From Photobacterium leiognathi (GTDB lineage Bacteria; Pseudomonadota; Gammaproteobacteria; Enterobacterales; Vibrionaceae), in contig NZ_CP131601.1 of NCBI RefSeq assembly GCF_030685535.1, forward strand, positions 248,001-312,000: a stretch of 64,000 nucleotides of DNA, in the 5' to 3' direction. The translations under genes were made by a program, and so were the position numbers. A model generated the notes under the pieces. The model saw only the letters and a list, made by a program, of their open reading frames with translations. It did no database searches and was not told the origin of the DNA. Of the stretch, positions 62,523 through 64,000 are shown piece by piece. Each line of letters opens with the position of its first letter. Position 1 is the first letter of the stretch.

Positions 62523-64000
62523 TTACAGCACTTTATTAATCACAACACCATCAACGTTTAACTCATAAGCGTTAAATTTATGCAGTGTTTGTTCGACATC
62601 ATTACGTTTAGTCTTATTTGCCGCGACAGTTAATAAAATCACGTCTGTGGCTTTTGCAACGATAAATGCATCACTGGTGATCAAGCTTGCTGGCGTATCA
62701 ATGATCACTTTATCAAACTGCTGTTTTAGATCGTCTAAAAGTGCAGTGAAACGAGGGGATGACAATAATTCTTGAGGATCGGCAACGGGCTCACCGAGCT
62801 GGGATCATAACAAGATTATTTTGGTTAGATTTTGCCATCACATCGCTAAGCGTTGTTTTGCCTGTTAAGATCTCACTTAAGCCTTGAGGGGCAGATAAGG
62901 CTGTACCTTGGTTATGTAAATCAACCTGTACTAGCGCAACTTTTTCGGATTGTGCAAGGGAGCGAGCAAGGTTAGTTGCCAGCGTTGTTTTCCCTTCTTG
63001 GGCTAATGCTGAAGTGATCATAACCGTGCGTTGATCGCCTGTGATCGCAAGGTTTAACGCGGTACGAACATTGCGAATGCCTTCAAAGAACATCGGTTTT
63101 TCTTTGGCACTTAACGTATCCTCATCAATCGGTATTTTCTTTTTCGCTAGGCGCTTAATAAAGGGAATATTACCTAACGAGAACAGTGGAAAATAACGTT
63201 CAAATTCTTCAGATGATTCGACTGTTGTATCAAAGAATTGGATCGCAAACAGCACACACAACGATAGCATTAAGCCAACGATACTGGCGATTAATACATT
63301 CTTTTTGATATTTGGACCTGACGGATACGCTTTTAATGCGTAATCGGTAAAGTGCGCAATCGAGTCTTTGTAGTCTTCTGTTGCAATGGTTGCTTTTTGG
63401 CGCTCTAAGAAGGTTTTCAATAGCTGTTTATTGGTATCAACATCTTGCTGTAGCGCTTGATAATGTACTTTTTTCACTGCTAATGATTGGAACTCTTCTT
63501 TTTTCTTTTTGATCTCAGCTTCAATTTCACGTTCTTGGCGTTGGTTACTCTCAAGCTCTTTCTTCACGCCCTCAACCAGACGCTTCAACATACGATCTTT
63601 ACGGGCACGAATAGCAGCTAGCTGCGACTCAGCTTCAAGCATCTTTTCGTGTTTAGGGCCGTAGCGCTTTGATAATTCGGCAACCACATTTTCAGCATCG
63701 GTTTCCGCATTGGTGATATCGCGAATTTGTGGGTGGTTAGAGATCTCACTGATGGCATCAATTTGGTTGTAACTTAAATGGCGACTACCACGCAGGGTTG
63801 TGTATAGCGCTTCAGTTTGCACCCGTTTATCTGTAATTGCCGCTAAACGGTTGGTTAAATTGATGAGTTCACTGTTAGCAAGCTCATCAACGGCAATGGT
63901 ATTAACTAGTTGCTCTTTGGCTAAATAGTCGGTGAGTTTTTTCTCTGAATCATTTAACTGCTGCTTTAGCTCTGTTAAACGTGAAGTTAACCATTCAGAG
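62523..64000 (-). pseudogene. Wzc/ExoP-like polysaccharide chain-length ATPase, frameshifted, start outside window
   Basis: Cytoplasmic membrane co-polymerase with a BY-kinase-type domain. The window holds a coiled-coil periplasmic part, the second membrane helix (VLIASIVGLMLSLCVLFAIQFF), Walker A ALAQEGKTTLATNLARS and, in another frame, the Walker B region KVIIDTPASLITSDAF and the ending VDGVVINKVL. The frame breaks after MIPA: one extra base (g at 62796 on the plus strand) causes an immediate stop, and removing it restores MIPAGEPVADPQELLSS. It could be a real mutation or a sequencing error. The C-terminal tyrosine cluster of Wzc is absent. Confidence 0.88.

Overview
The window looks like chromosomal DNA of a gamma-proteobacterium of the Vibrionaceae. 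It is most likely a Photobacterium: the 16S sequence resembles P. damselae or P. leiognathi as I remember them, which is an inference and was not searched. Supporting signs are the kefG-kefB-yheV-slyD-slyX-fkpA-yheO-tusDCB-str-S10-spc-alpha gene order shared with enteric bacteria and vibrios, the tandem rRNA operons, and the moderately low G+C outside the ribosomal genes.

Region 1 (1-7400) holds the glutathione-gated potassium efflux pair KefG (cut by the window edge) and KefB, the zinc-ribbon protein YheV, the two FKBP-type prolyl isomerases SlyD and FkpA, SlyX with a WD40-repeat lipoprotein on the opposite strand, the regulator YheO, and the TusDCB sulfur relay for tRNA 2-thiouridine synthesis. 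Region 2 (7401-26290) is the uninterrupted str, S10, spc and alpha series: rpsL-rpsG-fusA-tuf, then rpsJ to rpsQ, rplN to rpmJ including secY, and rpsM to rplQ including rpoA. Visible controls are a str promoter, a tuf terminator, an S10 promoter with a long structured leader, a terminator and extended -10 promoter between S10 and spc, and an S4-type leader before rpsM. Region 3 (26291-27180) is the decayed remnant of an IS30-family insertion sequence.

Region 4 (27300-38800) contains two rRNA operons head to tail with about 120 bp between terminator and next promoter. The first carries Ile and Ala tRNAs in its spacer. The second carries Glu, Lys and Val tRNAs and ends 5S-tRNA-Thr-5S. The two copies differ by blocks of compensating changes in 23S and by several single-base differences at conserved positions.

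Region 5 (38970-48270) is methionine and aspartate-family metabolism: metA, an NhaP-type antiporter, cobalamin-dependent metH, and lysC preceded by a lysine riboswitch, then a class V alanine/serine-glyoxylate aminotransferase. Region 6 (48269-53916) has a PglL-type oligosaccharyltransferase/O-antigen-ligase-like protein, uvrA with a LexA box, and galU.

Region 7 (54053-64000) is a minus-strand exopolysaccharide locus: Wzc/ExoP-like chain-length ATPase (frameshifted and cut by the window end), Wzy/ExoQ-like polymerase, NAD-dependent epimerase, Wzx flippase, an ExoA-like and three further family-2 glycosyltransferases, and a secreted GH16 glycanase, with galU next to it supplying UDP-glucose. 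Its content parallels the rhizobial succinoglycan (exo) system and is the most interesting accessory part of the window. I saw no CRISPR array, prophage or defence system.
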